A stretch of 64,000 nucleotides of DNA from Janibacter limosus (GTDB taxonomy: Bacteria > Actinomycetota > Actinomycetes > Actinomycetales > Dermatophilaceae), in NCBI RefSeq assembly GCF_004295485.1, contig NZ_CP036164.1, positions 744,001-808,000 of the forward strand, given 5' to 3'. Numbering within the stretch: the stretch's first letter is position 1; every line of letters starts with the position of its first letter. A program made the translations under genes and the position numbers. Below are positions 1 through 8,172 of the stretch, piece after piece. The notes beneath the pieces were generated by a model. That model was not told where the DNA came from and made no database searches. It saw only the letters and a program-made list of their open reading frames with translations.

Positions 1-1
1 C

Positions 2-205
2 GTGGGCACGGCCTTCATGCGCACCCTGCTGCCGCTGGCGATCGGGGTCTTCTCGGTCATCCCGCTCGTGAGCTACCTGACGTCCTTCGTCGCGATCGCC
101 GATCTCGTGTGGCCGATCAAGGACCAGCGGCGTCAGGCACTGCACGACAAGATCGCGGGCACCCAGGTGGTCAGGGGCAAGCAGCCCCCCGCTACCTCGA
201 GCTGA
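2..205 (+). CDS. RDD family membrane protein, C-terminal fragment
   Basis: The window opens inside this gene, so only its last 67 codons are visible. The fragment has a hydrophobic pair (about residues 9-36 of the fragment) and then a cytosolic-looking tail with DQRRQALHDKIAGTQVV. The R-x-LHDK-x-AGT-x-VV pattern is typical of the end of RDD domains, small multi-pass membrane proteins of mostly unknown function. The stop lies 14 bp inside the convergent gene that ends at 192. Family assignment rests on this tail only; the start and the rest of the domain lie outside the window. Confidence 0.7.
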   Translation: MGTAFMRTLLPLAIGVFSVIPLVSYLTSFVAIADLVWPIKDQRRQALHDKIAGTQVVRGKQPPATSS

Positions 206-1058
206 GCAGATCCAGCTCGGCCAGCTCGCCGATCGGGTCGGTGACGTCGCAGCAGCCGTAGCCGGCGAAGGCCGCTCGCACCGCGGCGACGTCGGACGCG
301 GACCAGCCGCGGACGATCTCGGCGAGGGGCTGGACCTCACGCACCTCGAGCAGGTCGCGCACCGTCTGAGCGTCGCCGCCGCCAGCACTCGCGTGCACCG
401 CGACGAGCACGTTGAGCAGGCCGTGCTGGGGATCAGCCGTGCCGTCGACCGCGTGGTCGGCCCGCACGACGTGGTGCAGCCCTCCCGTGAGGACGAAGGG
501 GACGTAGTGCCGTCCCGCAGCGAGGACGAAGGCCGCCAGCTCTGCAGCGTCCGGCCAGGCCCAGTCGGCTGTGACGCCCGTGCGGAACTTCGCGCGGACG
601 TCGGCGAAGTCGCTCGCCGACGCGATGTCGGCCAGGGCCGCGTCGGGGGCCCCGCGACCCACCTCGAGGTGGATGGGCAGGTCGCCCGGGTCGATGCTGC
701 GCCAGCCCGTCTGCCACGCCATGTCGATCGACACGAGGCGGGTGCGCCCCTCACCGCGCAGCGTCGCGAAGGCCGCGGCGATGTCCTCGAGCGCGGTCCC
801 GGGTCGCGCGACCAGGCCGACGGCAGGGGGAGCCGGCGAGCCCGCATCGAGTGCGGCGACGAGGTCGGTCACCGCGGGCACGCCCACGAGGAAGGGCCCG
901 ACGACATCGGCATGGGGCCCGGACCGGTGCCTGGCGTGGGCGGACAGCGCGTCGGCCATCGGGAGGGCGGCCGGCGGGAAGAGCGCGGCGTCGCTGACGA
1001 GGGCGATGGACAGGGCCGGGTGCGCGGGCCGGGGAGCGGGGCTAGGGCTGCTCGACAT
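192..1058 (-). CDS. Conserved hypothetical protein (288 aa), function unknown
   Basis: I do not recognise the family. The protein has no signal peptide and no membrane segment, an Ala/Pro-rich start, and an alternating alpha/beta look with motifs such as VSIDMAWQTGW near residue 105 and FVLTGGLHHVVR near 195. A central cluster of Trp and acidic residues (TADWAWPDAAEL) precedes the C-terminal half. The ATG at 1058 is preceded by TAGCGT and exactly 7 nt, the leaderless promoter pattern of this window; the TAG of that -10 is the stop codon of the upstream HemD-like gene (ends 1069). Gene and promoter overlap suggest it can be transcribed alone as well as with its upstream neighbours. The 3' end overlaps the convergent RDD gene by 14 bp. 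Confidence 0.7.
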   Translation of the reverse strand: MSSSPSPAPRPAHPALSIALVSDAALFPPAALPMADALSAHARHRSGPHADVVGPFLVGVPAVTDLVAALDAGSPAPPAVGLVARPGTALEDIAAAFATLRGEGRTRLVSIDMAWQTGWRSIDPGDLPIHLEVGRGAPDAALADIASASDFADVRAKFRTGVTADWAWPDAAELAAFVLAAGRHYVPFVLTGGLHHVVRADHAVDGTADPQHGLLNVLVAVHASAGGGDAQTVRDLLEVREVQPLAEIVRGWSASDVAAVRAAFAGYGCCDVTDPIGELAELDLLSSR

Positions 1059-1068
1059 GGCAGGAACG

Positions 1069-1911
1069 CTACCCGGCGGAGTCGGGTGCGCCGTCGCCGT
1101 GGTGGACGAGCACGGCGCGCACGAGCGCGCCCATCCGGCTGCGCTCGGGGACGAGCGGGTCGACCCCCTTCGCCAGCAGCGGTGCGGCGGTGACCGGCCC
1201 GACGGCCGCGAAGAGGACGTCCTCGTGGGACCGGCGGACGATCTCGTCGGCGACCCCCACGGCCTCTGCCACGGCCCACCACGCCTCGACGGCCGGTGCC
1301 GAGGTGAAGACGACGTCGTCGATCTCGCCCGCAGCCACGGCGCGGACGGAGGCGGTGACCGCCGCGGGGTCCGGTGCGGGGCCCCAGCGGTAGACGACGA
1401 AGGGAGCGACCCTCGCCCCTGCCGCGGTGAGGGCCTCGTCCAGCCCGTCGGAACCGCTGCCGTGGTGCTGCACGGCGACCGTGCTCCCGACGACGCCTGC
1501 GGCGAGCAGGTGGTCGGTGATCTCCGCCGTCGTCTCGGAGGTCGCGACCCACTCCACCGGGAGCCCGGCAGCGATGAGCGCACCCTTGGCCTTGGGGCCG
1601 CGGGCGAAGATGCGGGCCGCGCCCAGCACACGGCGCAGCTCCTCGCCGACCCCGGCGACGTCGGCCGCCTCGAGCCATCCCCTCATCCCCGTCCCGGTGG
1701 TCACCACGAGCAGGTCCGGTGGGTCGGCGAGCAGGGCGCGGGTGTCCTCCACGAGGCGCTCGTCGTCGCTGTGGTGGACGATCGACATCGCCGCCGCGTG
1801 GCGGATCATGGCGCCCCGACGGGCGAAGGCCTCGGCCAGGTCGTCGCTGCGGCGATCGGCCGTGATGAGCACGGTGCGCCCGGCCATCACCGCGGGCAGC
1901 GGGGTGCTCAT
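1069..1911 (-). CDS. HemD-like protein without DNA-binding tail (uroporphyrinogen-III synthase family)
   Basis: A 280-aa HemD-fold protein: two alternating alpha/beta halves with RTVLITADRRSDDLAEAF at the start, LLVVTTGTGMRGWLEA near residue 72 and VVFTSAPAVEAWW near 190. It is clearly paralogous to the gene at 4091-5200 (shared ITADRRS/VTSDRRS, ARGPKAKGA/ARGPKARGA, SETTAEI/SETSAEI and VQHHGxGxD), but stops where that one continues into a winged helix. Its start overlaps the nicotinamidase stop (ATGA). Uroporphyrinogen-III synthase catalyses ring closure in tetrapyrrole synthesis, but divergence and lack of heme-gene neighbours leave it open whether this copy is an enzyme or a regulatory or decoy protein. 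Family call is firm, role is inference. Confidence 0.75.
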   Translation of the reverse strand: MSTPLPAVMAGRTVLITADRRSDDLAEAFARRGAMIRHAAAMSIVHHSDDERLVEDTRALLADPPDLLVVTTGTGMRGWLEAADVAGVGEELRRVLGAARIFARGPKAKGALIAAGLPVEWVATSETTAEITDHLLAAGVVGSTVAVQHHGSGSDGLDEALTAAGARVAPFVVYRWGPAPDPAAVTASVRAVAAGEIDDVVFTSAPAVEAWWAVAEAVGVADEIVRRSHEDVLFAAVGPVTAAPLLAKGVDPLVPERSRMGALVRAVLVHHGDGAPDSAG

Positions 1912-2504
1912 GCGCCCGAGCCCGCCGTGGTGGCGCCCGCGTCGACCATCTCGGCCAGGGCGGCCTCGGTGGTCTGCGGGGCCACGCCCGCGATGGTGTC
2001 GGTGAGCAGCCGCACGGTGAAACCCGCACGCAGGGCGTCGAGGACGGTCGCGCGCACGCAGTGGTCGGTGGCGATGCCGCCCACGTCGAGGTCGGTGACC
2101 CCACGACCGCGCAGCCAGTCGGCGAGCCCGGTGACACCGTCGGAGGCCATCCCCTCGAAGCCGCTGTACGCGGCCTCGTGGGCGCCCTTGCGGAAGACCG
2201 CGTCGACGTGGGGGAGCGCCGGTGCGAGCGAAGGGTGGAACTCGGCTCCCGGGGTGCCCGCGGCGCAGTGCACGGGCCAGGTCGTCGTGAAGTTGGGCTC
2301 GTCGTCGCGCGCCCAGTGCTCGCCCGGGTCGTGGTGCCAGTCGGCCGTGGCGACGACGGCCGCGTACTCGGCTGATGCGCCGTCGCGGTCGGCGAGGACC
2401 CGCTCGGCGGCCCGGGCGGCGACGGCGGCGCCGCCCTCGACCGCGAGGGAGCCCCCTTCGCAAAAATCGTTCTGGATGTCGACCAGGACCAGTGCGCGGC
2501 TCAT
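1908..2504 (-). CDS. pncA: Nicotinamidase (isochorismatase fold)
   Basis: Hydrolyses nicotinamide to nicotinate and ammonia in the NAD salvage pathway. All parts of the catalytic set are visible: Asp in LVLVDIQNDF at the N-terminus, Lys in FRKGAHEAAYSGFEG, and the nucleophile Cys in GGIATDHCVRATVLDA; the metal-binding ATADWHHDP stretch is also there. Length (198 aa) is normal for PncA. I place the start at the ATG at 2504 (MSRALVLVD), not the upstream ATG at 2516, because CATGCT lies 7 nt before it, matching the leaderless spacing seen elsewhere. It heads a run in which the HemD-like gene follows with an ATGA overlap. The next salvage enzyme, PncB, lies at 13466-14779. Confidence 0.9.
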   Translation of the reverse strand: MSRALVLVDIQNDFCEGGSLAVEGGAAVAARAAERVLADRDGASAEYAAVVATADWHHDPGEHWARDDEPNFTTTWPVHCAAGTPGAEFHPSLAPALPHVDAVFRKGAHEAAYSGFEGMASDGVTGLADWLRGRGVTDLDVGGIATDHCVRATVLDALRAGFTVRLLTDTIAGVAPQTTEAALAEMVDAGATTAGSGA

Positions 2505-2547
2505 GCCATCGAGCATGGCACGGCGGGCGCGACGCAGGTCGTGGCGG

Positions 2548-3645
2548 TCAGTCGAAGAGCGACCAGAAGTGGTCGAAGGCGGTCGTCGTGCCGGGTGCGC
2601 CGACGGTCACCTGGGTGGCGAGGAAGGCGGCTCGCCCGGTCCGCGGGTCGGCGTAGCCGATGGTGCCCATGCCTCCTGCCCAGCCGATCAGGCAGTCGGG
2701 CCGGACCTCGACGTGCAGACCCCAACCGCAGTCGGGTCCGATGAACCCCGTTGCGGTGGAGCGCTGCTCGTCGGTGAGGGCGTCGCTGCGCATCGCGGCG
2801 ACCGACCCCGGCGTGAGGACCCCTGGTCCGCCGACCAGGGACCGCAGGAAGGTCAGCTGGTCGCCCACCGTCGAGACGAGGCCGGTGGCGAGGGAGGGGA
2901 ACTCGGGCTCGGCGACGTAGGTCCCCACCGGGAGCTCGAAGGGGGCGAGCCCTCCGGTCGCAGAGGGAGCGAGAGGGGTCGCCATGCGGTCCGGGTCGCC
3001 GGTGAAGGTCGTGCCGGTCAGGCCGAGCGGTCGCAGCAGGTGCTCGTCGAGGAGCTCCGGCACGGTGCGGCCGCTCGCCCTGGCGAGCAAGACGGCGAGG
3101 GCCTCGCTGCTCGTGTGGTAGCGCCAGGCCGTGCCCGGGTGGTTGGCCAGCGGCAGGCTGCCGAGCCGTCCCATGAACTCGTCGGGCGACATCTGCGGCC
3201 CCCACGGGCCGGGCTGCAGGCCCCGCTCGCCCATCACCTCGGCGAGCGGTCCGGGCTCGCTGACCCAGCCGAAGCCCGGCGTCATCGTCAGCAGGTGACG
3301 CAGGGTGATCGGCCGGTCGGCCGGGACGGTCGCGGTGAGGTCGGCCTCGGGGGAGACGAGCACGCGGGGCTGCGCGAGCTCGGGCAGCCACGGGTCGACG
3401 GGCTCGTCGAGGTCGATGACGTCCAGCTCGACGAGCCTCATCGCCAGCGCACCGGCCATCGGCTTGGTGCTGGAGCTGAGGACGAGCTGGGTGTCCTCGC
3501 TCATCCCTTGGCCTTCCAGGGTCCGGAGGCCGCCGGTGCGCACCACCTGTCCGGCATCGTCGGCCACGCCAGCGGCCCAGCCCGCGATGGACCCGTCGTC
3601 GATCAGCTCGTCGAGGGTGCGGGCGAGGGCGTCGAGGGCCGGCAC
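2548..3645 (-). CDS. Serine hydrolase, beta-lactamase class C / esterase family
   Basis: A 365-aa penicillin-binding-protein-like hydrolase. The nucleophile motif SxxK is SSTK near residue 59, preceded by a Leu/Val stretch; the second motif is YHTSSE near 176 (Tyr general base); the C-terminal GWAGGMGTIGYAD stretch takes the place of the usual KTG-like strand. No signal peptide is visible, so it is probably cytoplasmic, which argues for an esterase or peptidase rather than a secreted beta-lactamase. It starts with GTG 3 bp after the upstream VOC gene ends, so the two are likely co-transcribed. Substrate unknown. Confidence 0.8.
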   Translation of the reverse strand: MPALDALARTLDELIDDGSIAGWAAGVADDAGQVVRTGGLRTLEGQGMSEDTQLVLSSSTKPMAGALAMRLVELDVIDLDEPVDPWLPELAQPRVLVSPEADLTATVPADRPITLRHLLTMTPGFGWVSEPGPLAEVMGERGLQPGPWGPQMSPDEFMGRLGSLPLANHPGTAWRYHTSSEALAVLLARASGRTVPELLDEHLLRPLGLTGTTFTGDPDRMATPLAPSATGGLAPFELPVGTYVAEPEFPSLATGLVSTVGDQLTFLRSLVGGPGVLTPGSVAAMRSDALTDEQRSTATGFIGPDCGWGLHVEVRPDCLIGWAGGMGTIGYADPRTGRAAFLATQVTVGAPGTTTAFDHFWSLFD

Positions 3646-3648
3646 GAC

Positions 3649-4044
3649 TCAGTCCTGCGCCAGCTCGGCGTCGGACCGCAGCACGCAGAAGAGGTTGCCC
3701 TCCGGGTCGGCGAGCGTCACCCAGCCCGTGCCCGGCCCGTACTTCCCCCGCAGGTCGTCGTGAAGGGTCGCCCCGTGGGCGAGCAGCCGGTCGACCTCCT
3801 CGGCCTGCGTCCCGTCGGTCGGCCGCAGGTCGAAGTGCATCGAGTTCTTGCCGGGCGTCGGGTCCGGGACCTCGATGAAGAGCACCCGGTGGCCGCTCGT
3901 GGGGTCGACGAGCATGCACTCCTCGTGGCCCGGCAGGTTGGGGTCGCCCGGCACGTCGGTGTAGCCGATGACCCCCTTCCACCACTCGGAGAGGGCGTAG
4001 GCGCCGGTGCAGTCGAGGGTGGTGTGCGAGATGCGGGAGGTCAT
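3649..4044 (-). CDS. VOC (glyoxalase/bleomycin-resistance fold) family protein
   Basis: A 131-aa single-unit VOC protein. Typical features are ISHTTLDCTGAYALSEWWKGVIGY at the start (opening beta-alpha-beta), PGKNSMHFDLRPTD in the middle and WVTLADPEGNLFCVL near the end, where the family often has a metal-ligand Glu. It resembles the second VOC protein in this window (56125-56469; shared PDPTPGKN, WVTLADPxGNxFC), and both sit beside hydrolases. The ATG at 4044 follows a GAGGG ribosome-binding-like stretch. Substrate cannot be inferred. Confidence 0.8.
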   Translation of the reverse strand: MTSRISHTTLDCTGAYALSEWWKGVIGYTDVPGDPNLPGHEECMLVDPTSGHRVLFIEVPDPTPGKNSMHFDLRPTDGTQAEEVDRLLAHGATLHDDLRGKYGPGTGWVTLADPEGNLFCVLRSDAELAQD

Positions 4045-4090
4045 CCCAGCACCCTCGGGCAGGCAGCGGCGCAGCGCAAGGGGGATGTCG

Positions 4091-5200
4091 TCAGGCCAGC
4101 GCCAGCCGGTACCCCCGCTTGACGACGGTCTCGACGACCCGGCGATCGCCCATGGCCTCGCGCAGGCGGCCCACCGCCACCTCCACGGCGTGCCCGTCGG
4201 TCGACTCTCCCGGGAGCACCCCAAGCACGTCGGCCCGGCTCACGACGTCCCCCTTCGCGCTGGCGAGCAGGTAGAGCACGGACAGGCCGCTGGGGGACAG
4301 GGCGAGCACCTCGTCACCGAGGACCGCGGTCGTGCTGCGCAGCTGCAGGGGGCCGCCGACGGTCTCGATGGCGGTGGCCACCATCCCTTCGTAGTGGCCG
4401 ACGACCGCGCGCACGAGCGACCCGAGACGGCTGCGGTCGGGCAGGAGCGGAGCGATCCCCGCAGCCCGAAGGGGGCGTGCCGTCACCTCGCCGATCGCCG
4501 CCACGACGAGCGTCCCGCGCCGCGCCCGCCCGATGACCGAAGGGAGCACCCCGGCCGCATCGGCCGCGTCCAGCCACGCAGCCGCCGCCGGCGCCGACGT
4601 GAAGACGACGACGTCGATGTCGCCGACGGCCACCTGCTCGATCCCGAGGACCACCGCGTCGGGGTCCACCGGCGGCCCCCACCGGTAGACGACCAGGGAG
4701 GCCACGTCGGCCCCCGCGGCGGCGAGGTCGACGTCGAGCCGGTCGGCGCCGGCGCCGTGGTGCTGGACCGCGATGCGTTGTCCCGCAACACCTTCGGTGA
4801 GGAGCGCATCACGGATCTCGGCCGACGTCTCGGACTGGGCCACCCAGTCGGTGTCGATCCCGACGGCCTGGATCGCGCCACGGGCCTTGGGCCCACGGGC
4901 GATGACCCGGGCCGAGGTGAGCACCTCGTGCAGCTCGTCGCCGATGCCCGCCGCATCCGCCGCCTCGACCCACCCGCGGAACCCGATGGCCGTCGTCACG
5001 ACGACGACGTCCGGCGGTGAGGCGACGAGCGCGCGGGTCTCGCGCACGAGGTCAGCGTCGGCCGTGTGCGGCACGATCGTCAGCGCGGGGGTGTGCACGA
5101 CCCTCGCCCCCCGACGCTCGAGCGCCGCGCGCAGGTCACCGGAGCGCCGGTCGCTCGTGACGAGCACGACGCACCCGGCGAGCAGCTGCGGCAGGCTCAT
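4091..5200 (-). CDS. nnaR: NnaR-like regulator: HemD domain fused to winged helix-turn-helix
   Basis: A 369-aa protein: residues 1 to about 265 form a uroporphyrinogen-III synthase (HemD) fold (VVLVTSDRRSGDL, VVVVTTAIGFRGWVEA, VVVFTSAPAAAAWL), and about 280-369 an OmpR-type winged helix (LQLRSTTAVLGDEVLALSPSGLSVLY, ending in VETVVKRGYRLAL). In Streptomyces and mycobacteria this architecture is NnaR, which acts with GlnR on nitrate and nitrite assimilation genes. Here it is the third gene of nirB-nirD-nnaR, overlapping nirD by ATGA, which supports the same role. It may still bind a tetrapyrrole or keep HemD activity; the sequence does not decide. The paralogue at 1069-1911 lacks the winged helix. 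Confidence 0.85.
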   Translation of the reverse strand: MSLPQLLAGCVVLVTSDRRSGDLRAALERRGARVVHTPALTIVPHTADADLVRETRALVASPPDVVVVTTAIGFRGWVEAADAAGIGDELHEVLTSARVIARGPKARGAIQAVGIDTDWVAQSETSAEIRDALLTEGVAGQRIAVQHHGAGADRLDVDLAAAGADVASLVVYRWGPPVDPDAVVLGIEQVAVGDIDVVVFTSAPAAAAWLDAADAAGVLPSVIGRARRGTLVVAAIGEVTARPLRAAGIAPLLPDRSRLGSLVRAVVGHYEGMVATAIETVGGPLQLRSTTAVLGDEVLALSPSGLSVLYLLASAKGDVVSRADVLGVLPGESTDGHAVEVAVGRLREAMGDRRVVETVVKRGYRLALA

Positions 5201-5577
5201 CCGCGATCGGCGGCGCCCTGGACGCCACCCACGAGGACGGCACCGTCGACGACCCACACGGCCCACGTGCGCAGGTCGATCGGGTCGCTGCCGGCACCGT
5301 CGAGGCACTCGCCCGTGCGCAGGTCCCAGACCTGCTTGTACATGGGCGAGATGACCGTCGGCGCATCGCCCCGGGTGCCGACGAGACCGCGCGCGATGAT
5401 CTGGGCGCCGCTGTAGGGATCGCGGTTGTCGATGGCGTGGACCTGCCCGTCGTGCGTGCGCAGGATCGCCACCTGGACGCCACCGACGAGGGCGACGGAG
5501 CCCCGCTCGGGGACCAGGTCGGTCAGGGAGCACACGCGGACGGCGGTCGCGGGGCGGGTGGCGGGTGCAGCGGTCAT
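5197..5577 (-). CDS. nirD: Nitrite reductase (NADH) small subunit
   Basis: A 126-aa Rieske-like NirD subunit. NirD proteins keep the Rieske beta fold but lack the iron ligands; here too the expected CxH and CxxH pairs are missing (VHAIDNRDPYSGAQIIARG and SPMYKQVWDLRTGEC). It partners NirB in the six-electron reduction of nitrite to ammonium in the cytoplasm. The start at 5577 overlaps the nirB stop (ATGA), and its stop overlaps the nnaR start in the same way, so translation of the three genes is likely coupled. Confidence 0.93.
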   Translation of the reverse strand: MTAAPATRPATAVRVCSLTDLVPERGSVALVGGVQVAILRTHDGQVHAIDNRDPYSGAQIIARGLVGTRGDAPTVISPMYKQVWDLRTGECLDGAGSDPIDLRTWAVWVVDGAVLVGGVQGAADRG

Positions 5578-8162
5578 GCTCGGACCTCCAGGGTCGTGCC
5601 GGCGATGAGGACGGACCCCGAGGAGCGTTCCTCGGCGGTCGCGGGGCGGGCCTGCCCGCGCTCGCCCACGTACGCGAGCGAGTCGTCGACCGCGTCCGGC
5701 GCATTGACGAAGGGGGCGAAGCGCGCCAGCTTGTCGGGGTCGGCGAGCGTCGCGGCCCACTCGTCGCGGTAGCCCTCGACGTGGGCGGCCATCGCGGCGT
5801 CGAGGTCGGCGGCGATGCCCAGGCCGTCGTCGAGGACGACGGCGCGGATCGCGTCGATCCCCCCTTCGTGCTCCTCGATCCACGGTGCGGTGCGCTGCAG
5901 ACGGTCTGCGGTGCGGACGTAGTACATGAGGAAGCGGTCGATGGTGCGGACGAGCTCGTCGGTGCCGAGGTCCTCGACGAAGAGCTGGGCGTGCCGCGGG
6001 GTGAAGCCGCCGTTGCCGCCGACGTAGAGGTTCCACCCCTTGTCGGTCGCGATGATCCCGACGTCCTTGCCGCGGGCCTCGGCGCACTCGCGGGCGCACC
6101 CGGAGACGCCGAGCTTGATCTTGTGCGGGGAGCGCAGTCCGCGGTAGCGCAGCTCGAGGTCGATCGCCAGACCCACGGCGTCCTGCACGCCGAAGCGGCA
6201 CCACGTGGAGCCGACGCAGGACTTCACCGTGCGCAGCGACTTGCCGTAGGCGTGACCCGACTCGAAGCCCGCGTCGACGAGGCGCCGCCAGATCTGCGGC
6301 AGCTGGTCGATGCGTGCCCCGAAGAGGTCCACGCGCTGGCCGCCGGTGATCTTGGTGTAGAGACCGAAGTCCCTCGCGACCTCGCCGATCGCGATGAGCC
6401 CCTCGGGGGTCACCTCGCCACCGGGGATGCGCGGCACGACGGAGTAGGAGCCGTCCTTCTGCAGGTTGGCCATGACGAAGTCGTTGGTGTCCTGGATCGT
6501 CGCGCACTCGCCGTCGAGGATGTGCCCGGTGCCGAGCGAGGCGAGGATCGAGCCGATGACCGGCCGGCAGATGTCGCACCCGCGGCCCCTGCCGTGCCGC
6601 GCGATGATCTCGCTGAAGGTGGTCAGCCCCTGCACCCTTACCACGTCGAAGAGCTCGGCGCGGGAGAGGTCGAAGTGCTCGCACAGCGCCCGGCTGACCT
6701 CGACCCCGGCGGCCTCGAGCTCGCTCGTCACGAGCTTCTTGACCAGGGGCAGACAGGAGCCGCAGCTCGTCCCCGCCAGGGTGCAGGCCTTGACCCCGGC
6801 GAGGTCGGTGCAGCCCTCTTCGCAGACGGCAGCACGGATCTCGCCGGCGGTCACGTTGTTGCACGAGCAGACCGCCGCCTCGTCGGGCAGGTCGCCAGCG
6901 GGCGCCGGGGCCAGTCCCTCGGGCAGCAGGTGGGCGGCCGGGTCGCCGCCGAGGGCACGTCCGACCATGGGGCGGAGCGATGCATAGGCACTGGCGTCAC
7001 CGACGAGGATCCCTCCGCGCAGGGTCGTCGCGTCGTCGCTCATGACGAGCTTCTTGTAGACGCCGGCGACCGGGTCGGAGATGACGACCTCGAGCGCTCC
7101 CGGCTCCTGGGCGAAGGCATCGCCGAAGCTCGCGACGTCGACGCCGAGCAGCTTGAGCTTCGTCGACAGGTCGGCGCCGGGGAAGGTGCCCGCGCCGCCG
7201 AGCAGCCGGTCGGCGACGATCTCTGCCATCGTGTACCCGGGGGCGACGAGACCGAGGCAACGCCCACCGATGCAGGCCACCTCACCGATCGCCCAGATCG
7301 CGGGATCCGCTGTGGCGCAGGCGTCGTCGACGACGACCCCGCCGCGCTCGCCGACCTCGAGCCCCGCCTCGCGGGCGAGCTCGTCGCGCGGCCGCACCCC
7401 GACGGCGAAGATCACCACGTCGACGTCGATCGCCGGCCCCTCGCTGAACCTCATCCGCGAGACGGCGCCGCGCTCGCCGACGATCTTCGAGGTGGCCGTG
7501 GAGGTCCGCACGCTCACCCCGAGCCCCTCGATGAGCCGCTTGAGCGCCTCGCCGCCACCGTCGTCCACCTGCAGGGGCATGAGCCGCGGGGCGAACTCGA
7601 CGACCGTCGTGTCGACCTCCAGCGCGCGCAGCGCACCGGCCGCCTCGAGCCCCAGGAGGCCACCGCCGACGACCGCGCCGCGTACCGGTCGGTCGAGGTC
7701 GCCCCGGCGCTGCTCGACGAAGGCCCGCAGGTCGGCGACGTCGTCGATCGTGCGGTAGACGAAGGCTCCTCGCAGGTCCTTGCCCGGCACGGGAGGGACA
7801 GCCGCGTAGGAGCCGGTCGCGAGGACCAGCGCGTCGTAGCCGAGCACCTGGCCGGTGCTCGTCGTGACGGTCCGTGCCTGCCGGTCGATGGCCTCGGCGC
7901 GCACGCCGCGGCGCAGCGTGACGAGGGGGTCGTCCCACAGCTCCTGCCCCCCGAGGGCGAGGTCCTCCGGCTCGCGGCCGGTGAAGTAGGAGGTGAGCGC
8001 GACGCGGTCGTAGGGAGCGCGGGGCTCCTCGGCGAGCAGCGTGATCGCCCAGCGGCCCTCGCCGTCACGGGCGCGCAGTGCGTCGACGAGCCGGCGCGCG
8101 ACCATGCCTCCGCCGACGACGACGAGACGCTGCTGGGCGGTGGGTGCGGTGTCCTCTGGCAT
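5574..8162 (-). CDS. nirB: Nitrite reductase (NADH) large subunit
   Basis: An 862-aa assimilatory nitrite reductase with all parts in order: N-terminal FAD/NAD(P)-binding oxidoreductase (LVVVGGGMVARRL near residue 14, second GxGxxG at VVGGGLLGLEA near 155), BFD-type [2Fe-2S] domain with VCSCNNVTAGEI and TLAGTSCGSC near 420-460, further CDICRP cysteines, and C-terminal siroheme/[4Fe-4S] halves with CVGSTWC and SGCARECAEA. It reduces nitrite to ammonium with NADH together with NirD. ATG 8162 is 7 nt after TAACGT, whose TAA is the stop codon of the upstream gene, and a GlnR-type box lies just upstream, so nirBD-nnaR has its own promoter. Confidence 0.95.
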   Translation of the reverse strand: MPEDTAPTAQQRLVVVGGGMVARRLVDALRARDGEGRWAITLLAEEPRAPYDRVALTSYFTGREPEDLALGGQELWDDPLVTLRRGVRAEAIDRQARTVTTSTGQVLGYDALVLATGSYAAVPPVPGKDLRGAFVYRTIDDVADLRAFVEQRRGDLDRPVRGAVVGGGLLGLEAAGALRALEVDTTVVEFAPRLMPLQVDDGGGEALKRLIEGLGVSVRTSTATSKIVGERGAVSRMRFSEGPAIDVDVVIFAVGVRPRDELAREAGLEVGERGGVVVDDACATADPAIWAIGEVACIGGRCLGLVAPGYTMAEIVADRLLGGAGTFPGADLSTKLKLLGVDVASFGDAFAQEPGALEVVISDPVAGVYKKLVMSDDATTLRGGILVGDASAYASLRPMVGRALGGDPAAHLLPEGLAPAPAGDLPDEAAVCSCNNVTAGEIRAAVCEEGCTDLAGVKACTLAGTSCGSCLPLVKKLVTSELEAAGVEVSRALCEHFDLSRAELFDVVRVQGLTTFSEIIARHGRGRGCDICRPVIGSILASLGTGHILDGECATIQDTNDFVMANLQKDGSYSVVPRIPGGEVTPEGLIAIGEVARDFGLYTKITGGQRVDLFGARIDQLPQIWRRLVDAGFESGHAYGKSLRTVKSCVGSTWCRFGVQDAVGLAIDLELRYRGLRSPHKIKLGVSGCARECAEARGKDVGIIATDKGWNLYVGGNGGFTPRHAQLFVEDLGTDELVRTIDRFLMYYVRTADRLQRTAPWIEEHEGGIDAIRAVVLDDGLGIAADLDAAMAAHVEGYRDEWAATLADPDKLARFAPFVNAPDAVDDSLAYVGERGQARPATAEERSSGSVLIAGTTLEVRA

Positions 8163-8172
8163 GTCGATCACG

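Noticed and set aside
571..4122. Very long plus-strand frame of 1183 codons, and similar long frames opposite nirB, nasA, the MobA region and aglA
   Set aside because: Antisense shadows of genuine minus-strand genes caused by GC-rich third positions; low-complexity Arg/Gly/Ala translation without any family motif.
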